From: Pseudomonas sp. PSE14
GTDB taxonomy: Bacteria; Pseudomonadota; Gammaproteobacteria; Pseudomonadales; Pseudomonadaceae
Length of the DNA stretch: 64,000 nucleotides
Direction of reading: 5' to 3'
NCBI RefSeq assembly: GCF_029203285.1
Contig: NZ_CP115669.1
Coordinates: 5,022,001 to 5,086,000, forward strand
In this document: positions 53,779 to 62,375 of the stretch, piece by piece
How the letters are laid out: each line of letters starts with the position of its first letter
How positions within the stretch are numbered: the stretch's first letter is position 1
Notes under the pieces: model-generated
Database searches by the model: none
What the model was told of the DNA's origin: nothing
What the model saw: only the letters and a program-made list of their open reading frames with translations
Made by a program: the position numbers and the translations under genes

Positions 53779-54094
53779 ACCGCACCAAGGCTTTTTTGCA
53801 GGAGCGAGCTTGCTCGCGAACCGTGCTTGCCAGCTGACTCCCTGGCTGCCGACTGCATCAAACGGTCCCCTCTCCCTTCAGGGGGAGGGTTAGGGAGGGG
53901 GTACGCTGCCTGTGTGAGCGACAGCGTTCAACCTGAGCATCTGGCCCTCTCCCCAACCCTCTCCCTGAAGGGAGAGGGGGCTGTCCGGCGTGGTGGCTGA
54001 TGTCGGCATCACCCGACAAGCGGCGGTTCACGAGCAAGCTCGCTCCTACGAAGAGCACCAAAGAAAACGCCCGGCGCGGGCCGGGCGTTTTCAT
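53779..54094. repeat. Repeat-filled intergenic region
   Basis: The gap contains a REP at 53799-53823, a palindromic element at 53867-53980 whose arms read CCCTCTCCCTTCAGGG-type and CCCTGAAGGGAGAGGG-type sequence, an inverted REP at 54025-54050, and the terminator of the following minus-strand gene. No gene is seen. Confidence 0.8.
54065..54092. terminator. Terminator after the GTPase gene
   Basis: AAAACGCCCGGC and GCCGGGCGTTTT pair perfectly around GCGG, directly beyond the stop codon of the minus-strand GTPase gene. Confidence 0.9.
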
Positions 54095-55093
54095 TCAGGC
54101 GGCAGGTCCGCCCGTGATGGCTTCGAATCCCTGGCGGATCTGCTCTTCCGGCAGGTTGTCACCGATGAAGACGATCACGCTCTCGCGCTTCTCGTCGCTC
54201 TTCCATTCGGTGTCCCAATCGAAGCCGTAGAGCCGCAGCACACCCTGGAACACCAGGCGGCGCGCCTCATCGGCAATGTTCAGCACGCCCTTGTAGCGCA
54301 ACAGCGAATTGCCGTGCCATTGCAGCAGGTCATCCATGAAGACGCTCAGGCGCTCGATGTCCAGCGCGCGCTCGCTGCGCAGCACCAGGGTGGTGATGCG
54401 GTCGGTGGTGTCCGCCGCCGGGCGCACGGGGCGCAGCAGCGGGCGCAGGCCCACGTCGCCGTTGAGGTTGAAGCCGCGCACGTCGAGCAGGCGCTCCAGC
54501 TCGATGGCGCCATGCTCCACCGGATGGATTTCGGCGCGACGATTGATGCGCTGCAGGCGCTCCACCAGGGCGTCGTATTGCTCGGGCGAAACCAGGTCGC
54601 GCTTGCTCACCAGGATGCGGTCGCCGAAACCGACCTGGGCCTGGGCGATGGCTTCCTGCAGGTGGCGATCGGCGTTGGCAGCGTCCACCAGGGTGATGAT
54701 GCCGTCGAGCAGGTAGCGCTCGCGCAGCGTTTCGTCGACGAAGAAGGTCTGTGCCACCGGCGCCGGGTCGGCGAGCCCCGTGCACTCGATCACCACGCGG
54801 TCGAAGTCCAGCTCACCGTTGTCGCGGCGCTCCAGCAGGACGTAGAGCGCACGCTCGAGGTCGCTATTGATGGTGCAGCAGACACAGCCGTTGGACAGCG
54901 TCGTCACCTGCACCGCATCGTCGCCGAGCAACTGAGCGTCGATGGGCGTGTCGCTGAATTCGTTCTCGATCACGGCGATCTTCAGGCCATGCTCGGCCTT
55001 GAGGATGTGCTTGAGCAGGGTGGTCTTGCCCGCCCCGAGGAAGCCGGTGAGGACGGTCACCGGAATCTGCGGCGTGCTTGCGGAATCGGTCAT
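54095..55093 (-). CDS. CobW/YjiA-type P-loop GTPase
   Basis: A 332-residue G3E-family GTPase, a class of metal chaperone-like proteins. Walker A GFLGAGKTTLLKH starts at residue 17, the metal-binding CxCC motif is in SNGCVCCT near 69, the guanine motif is SKRD, and the C-terminal CobW_C domain holds the segment LLRYKGVLNIAD. E. coli YjiA lies in the same order after a CstA-type transporter and YjiX, as here. The metal and client protein are unknown; zinc is likely for this family. Confidence 0.9.
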   Translation of the reverse strand: MTDSASTPQIPVTVLTGFLGAGKTTLLKHILKAEHGLKIAVIENEFSDTPIDAQLLGDDAVQVTTLSNGCVCCTINSDLERALYVLLERRDNGELDFDRVVIECTGLADPAPVAQTFFVDETLRERYLLDGIITLVDAANADRHLQEAIAQAQVGFGDRILVSKRDLVSPEQYDALVERLQRINRRAEIHPVEHGAIELERLLDVRGFNLNGDVGLRPLLRPVRPAADTTDRITTLVLRSERALDIERLSVFMDDLLQWHGNSLLRYKGVLNIADEARRLVFQGVLRLYGFDWDTEWKSDEKRESVIVFIGDNLPEEQIRQGFEAITGGPAA

Positions 55094-55121
55094 GGGAACA
55101 TCCAGGCAATCAGAAATGAAA

Positions 55122-55147
55122 ACGGGCCGCGATCGCTCGCGGCCCGT
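55122..55147 (-). terminator. Terminator between ybdD-like gene and the GTPase gene
   Basis: ACGGGCCGC and GCGGCCCGT form a 9-bp stem, followed on the minus strand by TTTTCATTT. It would reduce transcription into the GTPase gene. Confidence 0.7.
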
Positions 55148-55170
55148 CCGTTATACACCTATCCGCGTCG

Positions 55171-55374
55171 TTAGCAGCAGCGGATCGGCCTCCCCTTGCC
55201 GCCACCGTAGCGCGCCTCCTGGCGCTCGCGGAAGAACTCCTCGTAGGTCATCGGAGTCTTGTCCGGGTGCTTGTTCTGCATGTGCTGAACGTAGGTGTCG
55301 TAATCGGGCATGCCGACCAACATGCGCGCGGCCTGCCCGAGATACTTACCCATGCGGCTGAGGTCGTTGAACAT
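55171..55374 (-). CDS. YbdD/YjiX-family small protein
   Basis: A 67-residue protein that accompanies CstA-type transporters. The family core [20 protein letters not shown] is clear, and it ends in the conserved cysteine pair RCC. Its role is unsettled; co-occurrence suggests it is needed for transporter function. GGAGG precedes the ATG. It lies 12 bases after cstA. Confidence 0.92.
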   Translation of the reverse strand: MFNDLSRMGKYLGQAARMLVGMPDYDTYVQHMQNKHPDKTPMTYEEFFRERQEARYGGGKGRPIRCC

Positions 55375-55386
55375 GATCTACCTCCC

Positions 55387-57453
55387 TCACGCGTCCGGAA
55401 TCGGCTGGAACGGCGCTTCCTTGTCGGTGCGCTCCTTCTTGGTCCAGGCGCTGGCGCCGACCTTGATGGAGTACACCAGCACGCTGAACACCACCAGCAG
55501 GAACAGCACGGTGAGACCGGCGTTGATGTAGGCGTTCATCATCACCGCCTGCATCTGGCCGATGTCCTTGGCCGGGGCGATGATCTGCCCGGCGTCCAGG
55601 CCCGCAGCGTACTTCTTGCCCAGCGCGACGAAGCCGACGGCCGGGTTGCTGTCGAAGATCTTGATCAGGCCGGCGGTGCTGGTGCAGATCAGCAGCCAGG
55701 CGGCCGGGAAGGCGGTCACCCAGACATACTGCTGGCGCTTCATCTTGATCAGCACGACGGTGGCGAGCATCAGCGCGATACCGGCGAGCATCTGGTTGGA
55801 GATGCCGAACAGCGGCCACAGGGTGTTGATGCCGCCCAGCGGATCGACCACGCCCTGGTACAGCAGCCAGCCCCACAACGCGACGCAGCCGCCGGTGCCG
55901 ACGATGTTGGCCCCCCAGGAGTCGGTCTTCTTCAGCGCCGGGACGAAGTTGCCCAGCAGGTCCTGCAGCATGAAGCGACCGGCCCGGGTACCGGCGTCTA
56001 CCGCGGTGAGGATGAACAGCGCCTCGAACAGGATCGCGAAGTGATACCAGAAGGCCATGGTGTTCTCACCCGGCAGCACCTGGTGAAGGATGTGCGCGAT
56101 ACCCACGGCGAGGGTCGGCGCGCCACCGGCACGGGCCAGGATGGTGGTCTCGCCGATGTCCTTGGCGGTCTGGGCCAGAACGTCCGGTGTGATGGCGAAG
56201 CCCCAGCTGCTGACGGTGGCCGCCACGGCGTTGACGTCGGCGCCGACCACGGCCGGCGGGCTGTTCATGGCGAAGTAGATACCCGGCTCGATCACCGAGG
56301 CGGCGACCATCGCCATGATGGCCACGAAGGACTCCATCAGCATGCCGCCGTAGCCGATGTAGCGGGCATCGGGCTCACGGTTGAGCAGCTTGGGCGTGGT
56401 GCCCGAGGAGATCAGCGCGTGGAAGCCGGACACGGCGCCACAGGCGATGGTGATGAACAGGAACGGGAACAGGCCGCCCTTCCATACCGGGCCGGTGCCG
56501 TCGGTGAACTGGGTCAGGGCCGGCATCTTCAGTTCCGGCGAGACGATCAGGATGCCGATGGCCAGCGCGACGATGGTGCCGATCTTCAGGAAGGTCGACA
56601 GGTAGTCACGCGGCGCCAGCAGCAGCCATACCGGCAGTACCGAGGCGATGGCGCCGTAGGCGATCAGCATCCAGACGATCTGCACGCCGTGGAAGGTGAA
56701 GACCGGTGCCCATTCGGGACTGGCGGCAACCTGGCCGCCGAGCCAGATGGAGCCCAGCAGCAGGGCCACACCGACCACGGAAATCTCGCCAATGCGGCCC
56801 GGGCGGATGTAGCGCATGTACACGCCCATGAGGATCGCGATCGGAATGGTCGCCAGCACGGTGAACATGCCCCACGGGCTTTCGGCCAGGGCCTTCACCA
56901 CGATCAGGGCGAGCACCGCGAGGATGATGATCATGATCAGGAACGCGCCGAACAGAGCGATGGTCCCCGCCACCTGCCCCATTTCCTCGCGCACCAGTTC
57001 ACCCAGCGAGCGGCCGTTACGGCGGCTGGAGATGAACAGCACCATGAAGTCCTGCACGGCACCAGCCAGCACCACGCCGGCGATCAGCCAGAGCGTGCCG
57101 GGCAGGTAGCCCATCTGCGCGGCGAGTACCGGGCCGACCAGCGGACCGGCGCCGGCGATGGCGGCGAAGTGGTGACCGAAGAGGATGTGCTTGTTGGTCG
57201 GGACGTAGTCCAGGCCGTCGTTGTTGAGGACCGCTGGGGTCGCCCGGTTGGGATCCAGCTGCATCACCTTGGTGGCGATGAACAGGCTGTAATAGCGGTA
57301 GGCGACCAGATAAATGGCGACCGCTGCGACGACGATCCATAGTGCGTTGATGGCTTCGCCGCGGCGCAACGCCACGACTCCCAAGGCAAATGCACCGACT
57401 ATCGCCACCACCAGCCATGCGAGGTGACGTAGCAGGTTGTTGTTATTGTTCAT
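55387..57453 (-). CDS. cstA: Carbon starvation protein CstA (pyruvate/peptide transporter family)
   Basis: A 688-residue inner membrane protein with about 16-18 helices. The family blocks FGHHFAAIAGAGPLVGPVLA near residue 92 and GFHALISSGTTPKLL near 350 are well conserved. CstA and BtsT in E. coli are linked to pyruvate (and earlier to peptide) uptake in nutrient limitation; sequence alone does not decide between them. GGAAG precedes the ATG. It is first of cstA-ybdD-GTPase. Upstream an AT-rich stretch has a TAGAAT element near 57497. Confidence 0.93.
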   Translation of the reverse strand: MNNNNNLLRHLAWLVVAIVGAFALGVVALRRGEAINALWIVVAAVAIYLVAYRYYSLFIATKVMQLDPNRATPAVLNNDGLDYVPTNKHILFGHHFAAIAGAGPLVGPVLAAQMGYLPGTLWLIAGVVLAGAVQDFMVLFISSRRNGRSLGELVREEMGQVAGTIALFGAFLIMIIILAVLALIVVKALAESPWGMFTVLATIPIAILMGVYMRYIRPGRIGEISVVGVALLLGSIWLGGQVAASPEWAPVFTFHGVQIVWMLIAYGAIASVLPVWLLLAPRDYLSTFLKIGTIVALAIGILIVSPELKMPALTQFTDGTGPVWKGGLFPFLFITIACGAVSGFHALISSGTTPKLLNREPDARYIGYGGMLMESFVAIMAMVAASVIEPGIYFAMNSPPAVVGADVNAVAATVSSWGFAITPDVLAQTAKDIGETTILARAGGAPTLAVGIAHILHQVLPGENTMAFWYHFAILFEALFILTAVDAGTRAGRFMLQDLLGNFVPALKKTDSWGANIVGTGGCVALWGWLLYQGVVDPLGGINTLWPLFGISNQMLAGIALMLATVVLIKMKRQQYVWVTAFPAAWLLICTSTAGLIKIFDSNPAVGFVALGKKYAAGLDAGQIIAPAKDIGQMQAVMMNAYINAGLTVLFLLVVFSVLVYSIKVGASAWTKKERTDKEAPFQPIPDA

Positions 57454-57598
57454 AGCGAGGCTTCCGACAGTTTGAAGGCGAGAATTCGCAGAAAAATTCT
57501 AGTCTTTTCCAGCGACCCATTCATACGACCTTAGTCTAGAGCGGTTACGCGCTTATTGCCTGAAGTCAAATACCGCCCGGCGGCGCGCCAGACAAATG

Positions 57599-57623
57599 AA
57601 AAGCCCGCCGGGTGGCGGGCTTT
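57599..57623 (-). terminator. Terminator after the DUF3015 gene
   Basis: On the minus strand AAAGCCCGCC pairs with GGCGGGCTTTT around ACCC, followed by CATTT. Confidence 0.85.
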
Positions 57624-57638
57624 CGGGTCGAACGCAGA

Positions 57639-58151
57639 TCAGGCCGGCTGCTTGGCGTAGCGCGACAGCACCTGATCGCGGCTCATCACCGCCAGGGTGT
57701 TGCTCAGCACCTGTTCGCCGGTGGCGTTCTGGGAGGTGAAGATTTCACCGAAGTGCTGCTGGGTGACCTTGGCAAAGTGCGCGCGATCCTCGGTGGGAAT
57801 GCCGAGCAGGACCGCATAGGCGTCCAGCGCCTCACCATGGCCCTGGGCCATGTTCTCGGCAATATTGTCGAGCATGCCGTTCATGGCGAAGATCGAGCGG
57901 CCGCCGTAGCCGATGCGCTGATTGGCATCGCAACCGTTGGTGCCGGAGGTCAGGCCGAAGGTGGCATTGCCCGAGGTGCCGTTGGTTGTGGTGGCCAGCA
58001 GGTGCGGGAACAGGCCACGCTGACCTTCGAAGACCATGTTGCCCCAGCCGCAGCCATGACCGCTTTGTCCGGCTTCATCGGCCAGCGCTGCCAGGCTGGC
58101 GGCGCTCAGCACCCCGAGAATGATCCCCTTGCATACGAACTTCTTATCCAT
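57639..58151 (-). CDS. DUF3015-type secreted protein
   Basis: A 170-residue protein with an N-terminal signal peptide (ends near ASLAALA, residue 24) and the DUF3015 pattern GCGWGNMVFEGQRGLFPHLLA, TSGTNGCD. Two cysteines (GCGWG and NGCD) are well placed for a disulphide. The C-terminal half is helical with AHFAKVTQQHFGEIF. Function is unknown. The ATG at 58151 gives the signal peptide directly; the open frame upstream is not supported. It is divergent from mapZ. Confidence 0.85.
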   Translation of the reverse strand: MDKKFVCKGIILGVLSAASLAALADEAGQSGHGCGWGNMVFEGQRGLFPHLLATTTNGTSGNATFGLTSGTNGCDANQRIGYGGRSIFAMNGMLDNIAENMAQGHGEALDAYAVLLGIPTEDRAHFAKVTQQHFGEIFTSQNATGEQVLSNTLAVMSRDQVLSRYAKQPA

Positions 58152-58329
58152 GTTCTGCACTCCACAATTGGTATTGGATTGACGCCCAAAGAGCTTTGGC
58201 GAGCGACCGCGGACTGTCAAACCCGCACGGGAAGTGTCTGATGGACGAAAGGTCGGCAGATGGCGTGCAACGCATGAGCGGTGCTTTGTCTATAGTGAGG
58301 CGAAGCAGAACGGCCGGAGAGCCACGACA

Positions 58330-58698
58330 ATGAGTGACGATCACGCCGAGCGCCGGCGCTTCCAGCGCATTGCCTTCGATGCCGGCACGGAAATCAGCCA
58401 GGGCGACCAGCGCTGGAAGGTCACCCTGCTGGACCTGTCATTGCAGGGGGTGCTAGTGCAGCGGCCCGAACACTGGGCAGTGGTGCCCGAGGAGCCGGTA
58501 CAGGTGCGCATCTACCTGGGCTTCGACGTCAACGTCTATATGGAAGCCGAGCTGGCCTGGGAGCGCGAGGGTCTGCTGGGCTTCAACTGCAAGCACATCG
58601 ACCTGGAATCCATCAGCCACCTGCGCCGCCTGGTGGAGCTCAACCTGGGCGACGAATCGCTGCTGGAACGGGAACTGACGCTACTCAGCGAACACTGA
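58330..58698 (+). CDS. mapZ: PilZ-domain c-di-GMP adaptor MapZ
   Basis: A 122-residue single PilZ domain with both c-di-GMP signatures: RRRFQR at residues 9-14 and the DLSLQG stretch near 41-46. Length and the C-terminal [13 protein letters not shown]...LLERELTLL helix match MapZ (PA4608), which in P. aeruginosa binds the chemotaxis methyltransferase CheR1 at high c-di-GMP and alters flagellar switching. That partner is assumed, not seen here. It is divergent from the DUF3015 gene, the P. aeruginosa order by recall. Confidence 0.9.
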   Translation: MSDDHAERRRFQRIAFDAGTEISQGDQRWKVTLLDLSLQGVLVQRPEHWAVVPEEPVQVRIYLGFDVNVYMEAELAWEREGLLGFNCKHIDLESISHLRRLVELNLGDESLLERELTLLSEH

Positions 58699-58706
58699 TC
58701 CAACCT

Positions 58707-58781
58707 TGTAGGAGCGAGCTTGCTCGCGAACCGTCTGACACCGGAGCCGCCGGTGAGAGTTCGCGAGCAAGCTCGCTCCTA
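58707..58781. repeat. REP pair (REPIN) between mapZ and radA
   Basis: TGTAGGAGCGAGCTTGCTCG and inverted CGAGCAAGCTCGCTCCTA flank a CCGGAGCCGCCGG centre between the two convergent genes. Confidence 0.9.
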
Positions 58782-58791
58782 AAGAAAGCCG

Positions 58792-60168
58792 CTATTCGAA
58801 CAACGCATCCAGCGCCTGCTCCAGGCGCGTCACGGCGATCACCTGCAGGCCCGCCGGCGCCTCTTTCGGCGCGTTGCCCTTGGGCACGATGGCGCGCTTG
58901 AAGCCGTGCTTGGCCGCTTCCTTCAGACGCTCCTGGCCGCTGGGCACCGGGCGCACCTCGCCGGACAGGCCGACCTCGCCGAACACCAGCAACTGGTGAT
59001 CCAGCGGCCGGTTGCGCAGACTGGACATCACCGCCGCCATCAGCGCCAGGTCGGATGCGGTTTCCAGCACCTTCACCCCGCCCACCACGTTGAGGAACAC
59101 GTCCTGGTCGTAGGTCGGGATACCGCCGTGGCGGTGCAACACCGCCAGCAGCATGGCCAGGCGGTTCTGGTCCAGGCCGAGGGTCACGCGGCGCGGGTTG
59201 GCCAGGTGACTGGTGTCCACCAGCGCCTGCACCTCCACCAGCATCGGCCGCGAGCCTTCCCAGGTGGCCATGACCACGCTACCGGGCACCGACTCCTGAG
59301 CGCGGGTGAGGAAGATCGCCGAGGGGTTGGAAACTTCCTTCAGACCACGGTCGGTCATGGCGAACACACCCAGCTCGTTGATCGCGCCGAAGCGGTTCTT
59401 CACCGCCCGCAGCAGGCGCAGGCGGCCGTCGGATTCGCCCTCGAAATACAGCACGGTGTCGACCATGTGCTCCAGTACGCGCGGGCCGGCCAGCGCGCCT
59501 TCCTTGGTGACGTGGCCGACCAGGAAGATCGCCGTACCGCTCTGCTTGGCGAAACGCACCAGCAGGGCCGCGCTCTCGCGCACCTGGGCGACGCCGCCAG
59601 GGGCCGATTGCAACTGTTCGGTGAAGATGGTCTGGATCGAGTCGATCACCATCACCTTCGGCTGCTCGTGGCGCGCGGTGGCGATGATGCTTTCGATGCA
59701 GGTCTCGGTCATGACCTTGAGCTTGTCTTCCGGCAGGCCAAGGCGGCGGGCGCGCATGGCGACCTGCTGCTGGGATTCCTCACCGGTGACATAGAGCGCC
59801 GGCAGGCGCGCGGCGACGTTGCAGAGAGTCTGCAGGAGAATGGTGGACTTGCCGATGCCGGGGTCGCCGCCGATCAGTACCACCGAGCCGTCGACCAGGC
59901 CGCCACCGAGCACGCGGTCCAGCTCCGCCGAGGCGGTGGTGAAACGCGGCATCTCTTCGACGCTGACTTCGGCGAGGGTCTTGATGTTGGCCTGCTGGCC
60001 GGCCCAGCCGCCACGGCCGGAGCTGCTGCCGGAACCGCCGGTGGGCGTGGTGTCGACGACGGTCTCGACCAGGGTGTTCCAGGCGCCGCAATCAGGGCAT
60101 TGGCCGGCCCATTTGGGGTAGGTGGCGCCGCACTCGGTGCAGCCGTACATGCGCTTGGCCTTGGCCAT
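58792..60168 (-). CDS. radA: DNA repair protein RadA
   Basis: RadA (Sms) is a RecA-like, hexameric branch-migration factor in recombination repair. The 458-residue protein has an N-terminal zinc finger (CTECGATYPKWAGQCPDC, residues 10-27), Walker A GGDPGIGKST near 99, the RadA-specific KNRFG in AVKNRFGAINELGVF, and a C-terminal Lon-protease-like domain (LVFGEVGLSGEVRPV). It converges on mapZ and precedes no co-directional partner closely. Confidence 0.96.
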   Translation of the reverse strand: MAKAKRMYGCTECGATYPKWAGQCPDCGAWNTLVETVVDTTPTGGSGSSSGRGGWAGQQANIKTLAEVSVEEMPRFTTASAELDRVLGGGLVDGSVVLIGGDPGIGKSTILLQTLCNVAARLPALYVTGEESQQQVAMRARRLGLPEDKLKVMTETCIESIIATARHEQPKVMVIDSIQTIFTEQLQSAPGGVAQVRESAALLVRFAKQSGTAIFLVGHVTKEGALAGPRVLEHMVDTVLYFEGESDGRLRLLRAVKNRFGAINELGVFAMTDRGLKEVSNPSAIFLTRAQESVPGSVVMATWEGSRPMLVEVQALVDTSHLANPRRVTLGLDQNRLAMLLAVLHRHGGIPTYDQDVFLNVVGGVKVLETASDLALMAAVMSSLRNRPLDHQLLVFGEVGLSGEVRPVPSGQERLKEAAKHGFKRAIVPKGNAPKEAPAGLQVIAVTRLEQALDALFE

Positions 60169-60222
60169 GAGCGGACTCCGTCGAAGACAAAGCCCGCATC
60201 ATAGCCAATCGGGCCAGGTGCA

Positions 60223-60462
60223 TCAGCCCGCCAGGCGGCGATATTGACACTCCATATCGTACTTGAGGCTTTCGCGGCGCATGCGCAGCGACGCCAGGGT
60301 CCCGTCGGGACGCTCGACGCCCTCCTCCACCCGACCGATGCGCTGGTCCAGCAGCTCGTATTGCAGCTTCAGGCGAACCAGGCGCTCCTGGGCACGGAGG
60401 ACTTCGGCGTTACGTTGGGACTTGGTGACGGACTTGCCAGAGGACGAGAGGGATTTACGCAT
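60223..60462 (-). CDS. Small coiled-coil protein, DUF465-like
   Basis: A 79-residue protein with a basic, serine-rich N terminus (MRKSLSSSGKSVTKSQ) and a coiled coil (residues about 18-75: EVLRAQERLVRLKLQYELLDQ then ASLRMRRESLKYDMECQYRR). The layout of two helices with a short turn resembles DUF465/YdcH proteins, and a clear YdcH homologue is the next gene upstream. Function unknown. The start at 60462 is chosen because upstream residues of the frame look non-coding. Confidence 0.7.
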   Translation of the reverse strand: MRKSLSSSGKSVTKSQRNAEVLRAQERLVRLKLQYELLDQRIGRVEEGVERPDGTLASLRMRRESLKYDMECQYRRLAG

Positions 60463-60538
60463 GGCGGTGGCACCAGTTGGAAAAGGATGACAGGAGCCTA
60501 CGCCTCGCTCCGACCCACACCCTTGATATCGATCAAGC

Positions 60539-60781
60539 TCAGCCGGATCGCTTGAGCAGGTCGGCAATCTCGTCCTTCAGCGTCACGCGCTGCAGCTTGA
60601 GTGAGTTGAGCGAGAGGTCGTCCATCGCCTGGCGGCCATCCTCGATATCGTAGATTTTCTTGTCCAGCTCCTCGTAACTGGCGGCGAGGCGGGTGAAGGT
60701 GGCGTCCTTCCCGTGCAAGCGGGTCATCAGTGCCTTCTGGTCGGGAAATTCGCGGGACAGCGGATGATGCTCGAGCGGCAT
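60539..60781 (-). CDS. YdcH-family (DUF465) small protein
   Basis: An 80-residue protein matching YdcH/DUF465: MPLEHHPLSREFPDQKALM then two helices (FTRLAASYEELDKKIYDIED and LNSLKLQRVTLKDEIADLLK). These are short helical hairpins of unknown function. The ATG at 60781 has GGAGG-like sequence upstream (AGGAGGTCCGCC). It lies 76 bases before the related small gene on the same strand. Confidence 0.87.
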   Translation of the reverse strand: MPLEHHPLSREFPDQKALMTRLHGKDATFTRLAASYEELDKKIYDIEDGRQAMDDLSLNSLKLQRVTLKDEIADLLKRSG

Positions 60782-60935
60782 GGCGGACCTCCTTGAATGG
60801 ATGGGTTGCCCGTTAAGCCTAGACCACCCGGTAAAAGCGCCCAACACCGCCGGTCATTGAACGATTCGGGATGATCAGGTGGCGACGGGCCGCTAAACTG
60901 CCCACCTGTCCCCCTCTGTTACAAGGAGTTCCTGC

Positions 60936-61343
60936 ATGAGTCTGCTTAGCGAGTTCAAGGCCTTCGCCGTCAAGGGCAACGTGGTCGACATGGCCGTCGG
61001 TATCATCATCGGCGCCGCCTTCGGCAAGATCGTCTCGTCCTTCGTCGGCGACGTGATCATGCCGCCCATCGGCCTGCTGATCGGTGGCGTGGACTTCTCC
61101 GACCTGGCCATCACCCTCAAGGCCGCCGAGGGCAATACGCCAGCCGTCGTGATGGCCTACGGCAAATTCATCCAGACCTGCCTGGACTTCCTGATCGTCG
61201 CCTTCGCCATCTTCATGGGCGTGAAGGCCATCAACCGCTTCAAGCGCGAGGAAGAGGCCGCGCCGGCTGCGCCGACCAAGGACCAGGAACTGCTGAGCGA
61301 AATCCGCGACCTGCTCAAGGAGCAGCGCAACCGCTCGTCCTGA
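60936..61343 (+). CDS. mscL: Large-conductance mechanosensitive channel MscL
   Basis: MscL opens under membrane tension to release solutes in osmotic downshock. The 135-residue subunit has the amphipathic N terminus [20 protein letters not shown], pore helix 1 at about 15-45 ([21 protein letters not shown]), helix 2 at about 75-100 and the cytoplasmic helix ending [16 protein letters not shown] precedes the ATG. Confidence 0.97.
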   Translation: MSLLSEFKAFAVKGNVVDMAVGIIIGAAFGKIVSSFVGDVIMPPIGLLIGGVDFSDLAITLKAAEGNTPAVVMAYGKFIQTCLDFLIVAFAIFMGVKAINRFKREEEAAPAAPTKDQELLSEIRDLLKEQRNRSS

Positions 61344-61350
61344 GCCCCGG

Positions 61351-61377
61351 CTCACCCCGTCGCATCGGCGGGGTGAG
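61351..61377 (+). terminator. Hairpin after mscL
   Basis: CTCACCCCG and CGGGGTGAG form a 9-bp stem eight bases after the mscL stop; the T-tract is poor. Confidence 0.55.
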
Positions 61378-61404
61378 CAAACCCTGTCCCCAGAAGACAA
61401 AGCC

Positions 61405-62181
61405 CTACCAGTAATTCTCCACCGCAATCTGCCCGGGCTTGCGGGTCAGCGCCAGGCTCATGCCGCGCGCCTTCAGCACGGCGCGGGTGTCCTCGATCAT
61501 CTGCGGGTTGCCGCAGAGCATCACGCGCGAATGCTCCGGGCTGAGCTCCAGACCGGCGGCGCGCTCCAGCTCACCGTTCTCGATCAGCGTGGTGATCCGC
61601 GCATTCAGGCAGCCGGGGACGCTTTCGCGGGTAACCACTGGAATGAACTGCAGCTTGTGGATGTGCTCCGCCAGGTGCTCCATCGCGCTGAAACTGGCGA
61701 TCAGCTCGCGGTAGGCCAGTTCCTTCTCTTCGCGGGCGCTGTAGACCAGCTTGATGGTCTCGAAGCGCTCCCACGCCTCGAAGTCCTGCAGGATCGACAG
61801 GAAGGGCGCAAGACCGGTGCCGGTGGCCAGCAACCAGAGATCGCGGCCGTCGGGGAAGCGGTCGAGGGTGAGGAAGCCGAAAGCCTGGCGGTCCACCAGC
61901 AACTGGTCGCCGACCTGCAGGCGGCTGAGTTCGCTGGTGAATTCGCCGTCGGGCACCACGATGGAGAAGAATTCGAGGAACTCATCGTGGGGGGCCGAAA
62001 CCATCGAGTAGGCGCGCCAGACGATGCTGCCGCTGGCCTTGTACACGCCCAGGCGGGCGAACTGCCCGGCGCGGAAGCGGTAGCCGCTGTCGCGGGTGGT
62101 GCGCAGGGTGAACAGGCTCGGCGTGAGCGTCTGCACGTCCAGCAGGGTCTGGCGGGTGAACTTCTCTTCGCTGGCGGTCAT
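61405..62181 (-). CDS. fpr: Ferredoxin/flavodoxin-NADP+ reductase
   Basis: A 258-residue FAD enzyme that exchanges electrons between NADPH and ferredoxin or flavodoxin. The FAD-binding RAYSMVSAPHDEFLEFFSIV near residue 54, the NADP block LLATGTGLAPFLSIL near 118, and the end LTRKPGQIAVENYW with a terminal aromatic match bacterial subclass I Fpr. P. aeruginosa Fpr supports iron release from bacterioferritin via Bfd; that link is knowledge of the family, not of this locus. Confidence 0.94.
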   Translation of the reverse strand: MTASEEKFTRQTLLDVQTLTPSLFTLRTTRDSGYRFRAGQFARLGVYKASGSIVWRAYSMVSAPHDEFLEFFSIVVPDGEFTSELSRLQVGDQLLVDRQAFGFLTLDRFPDGRDLWLLATGTGLAPFLSILQDFEAWERFETIKLVYSAREEKELAYRELIASFSAMEHLAEHIHKLQFIPVVTRESVPGCLNARITTLIENGELERAAGLELSPEHSRVMLCGNPQMIEDTRAVLKARGMSLALTRKPGQIAVENYW

Positions 62182-62375
62182 CGTCCGCTCCTTTCACAAG
62201 AACCGACCCATTTTCCCGTATTGGCGGCGCGAGAAACACCCGCAAGGCTTGTGGTCATCGCTCGCCTGCGTACAACGCAGACGAAAGCCTCGCGGATAGG
62301 CGATAATTTCCGGTTTCCGGCCGGCCTGCGACGGTTGCCGGAGCCATCCATCCGAAACACCCGTTCGAGAGCCCC

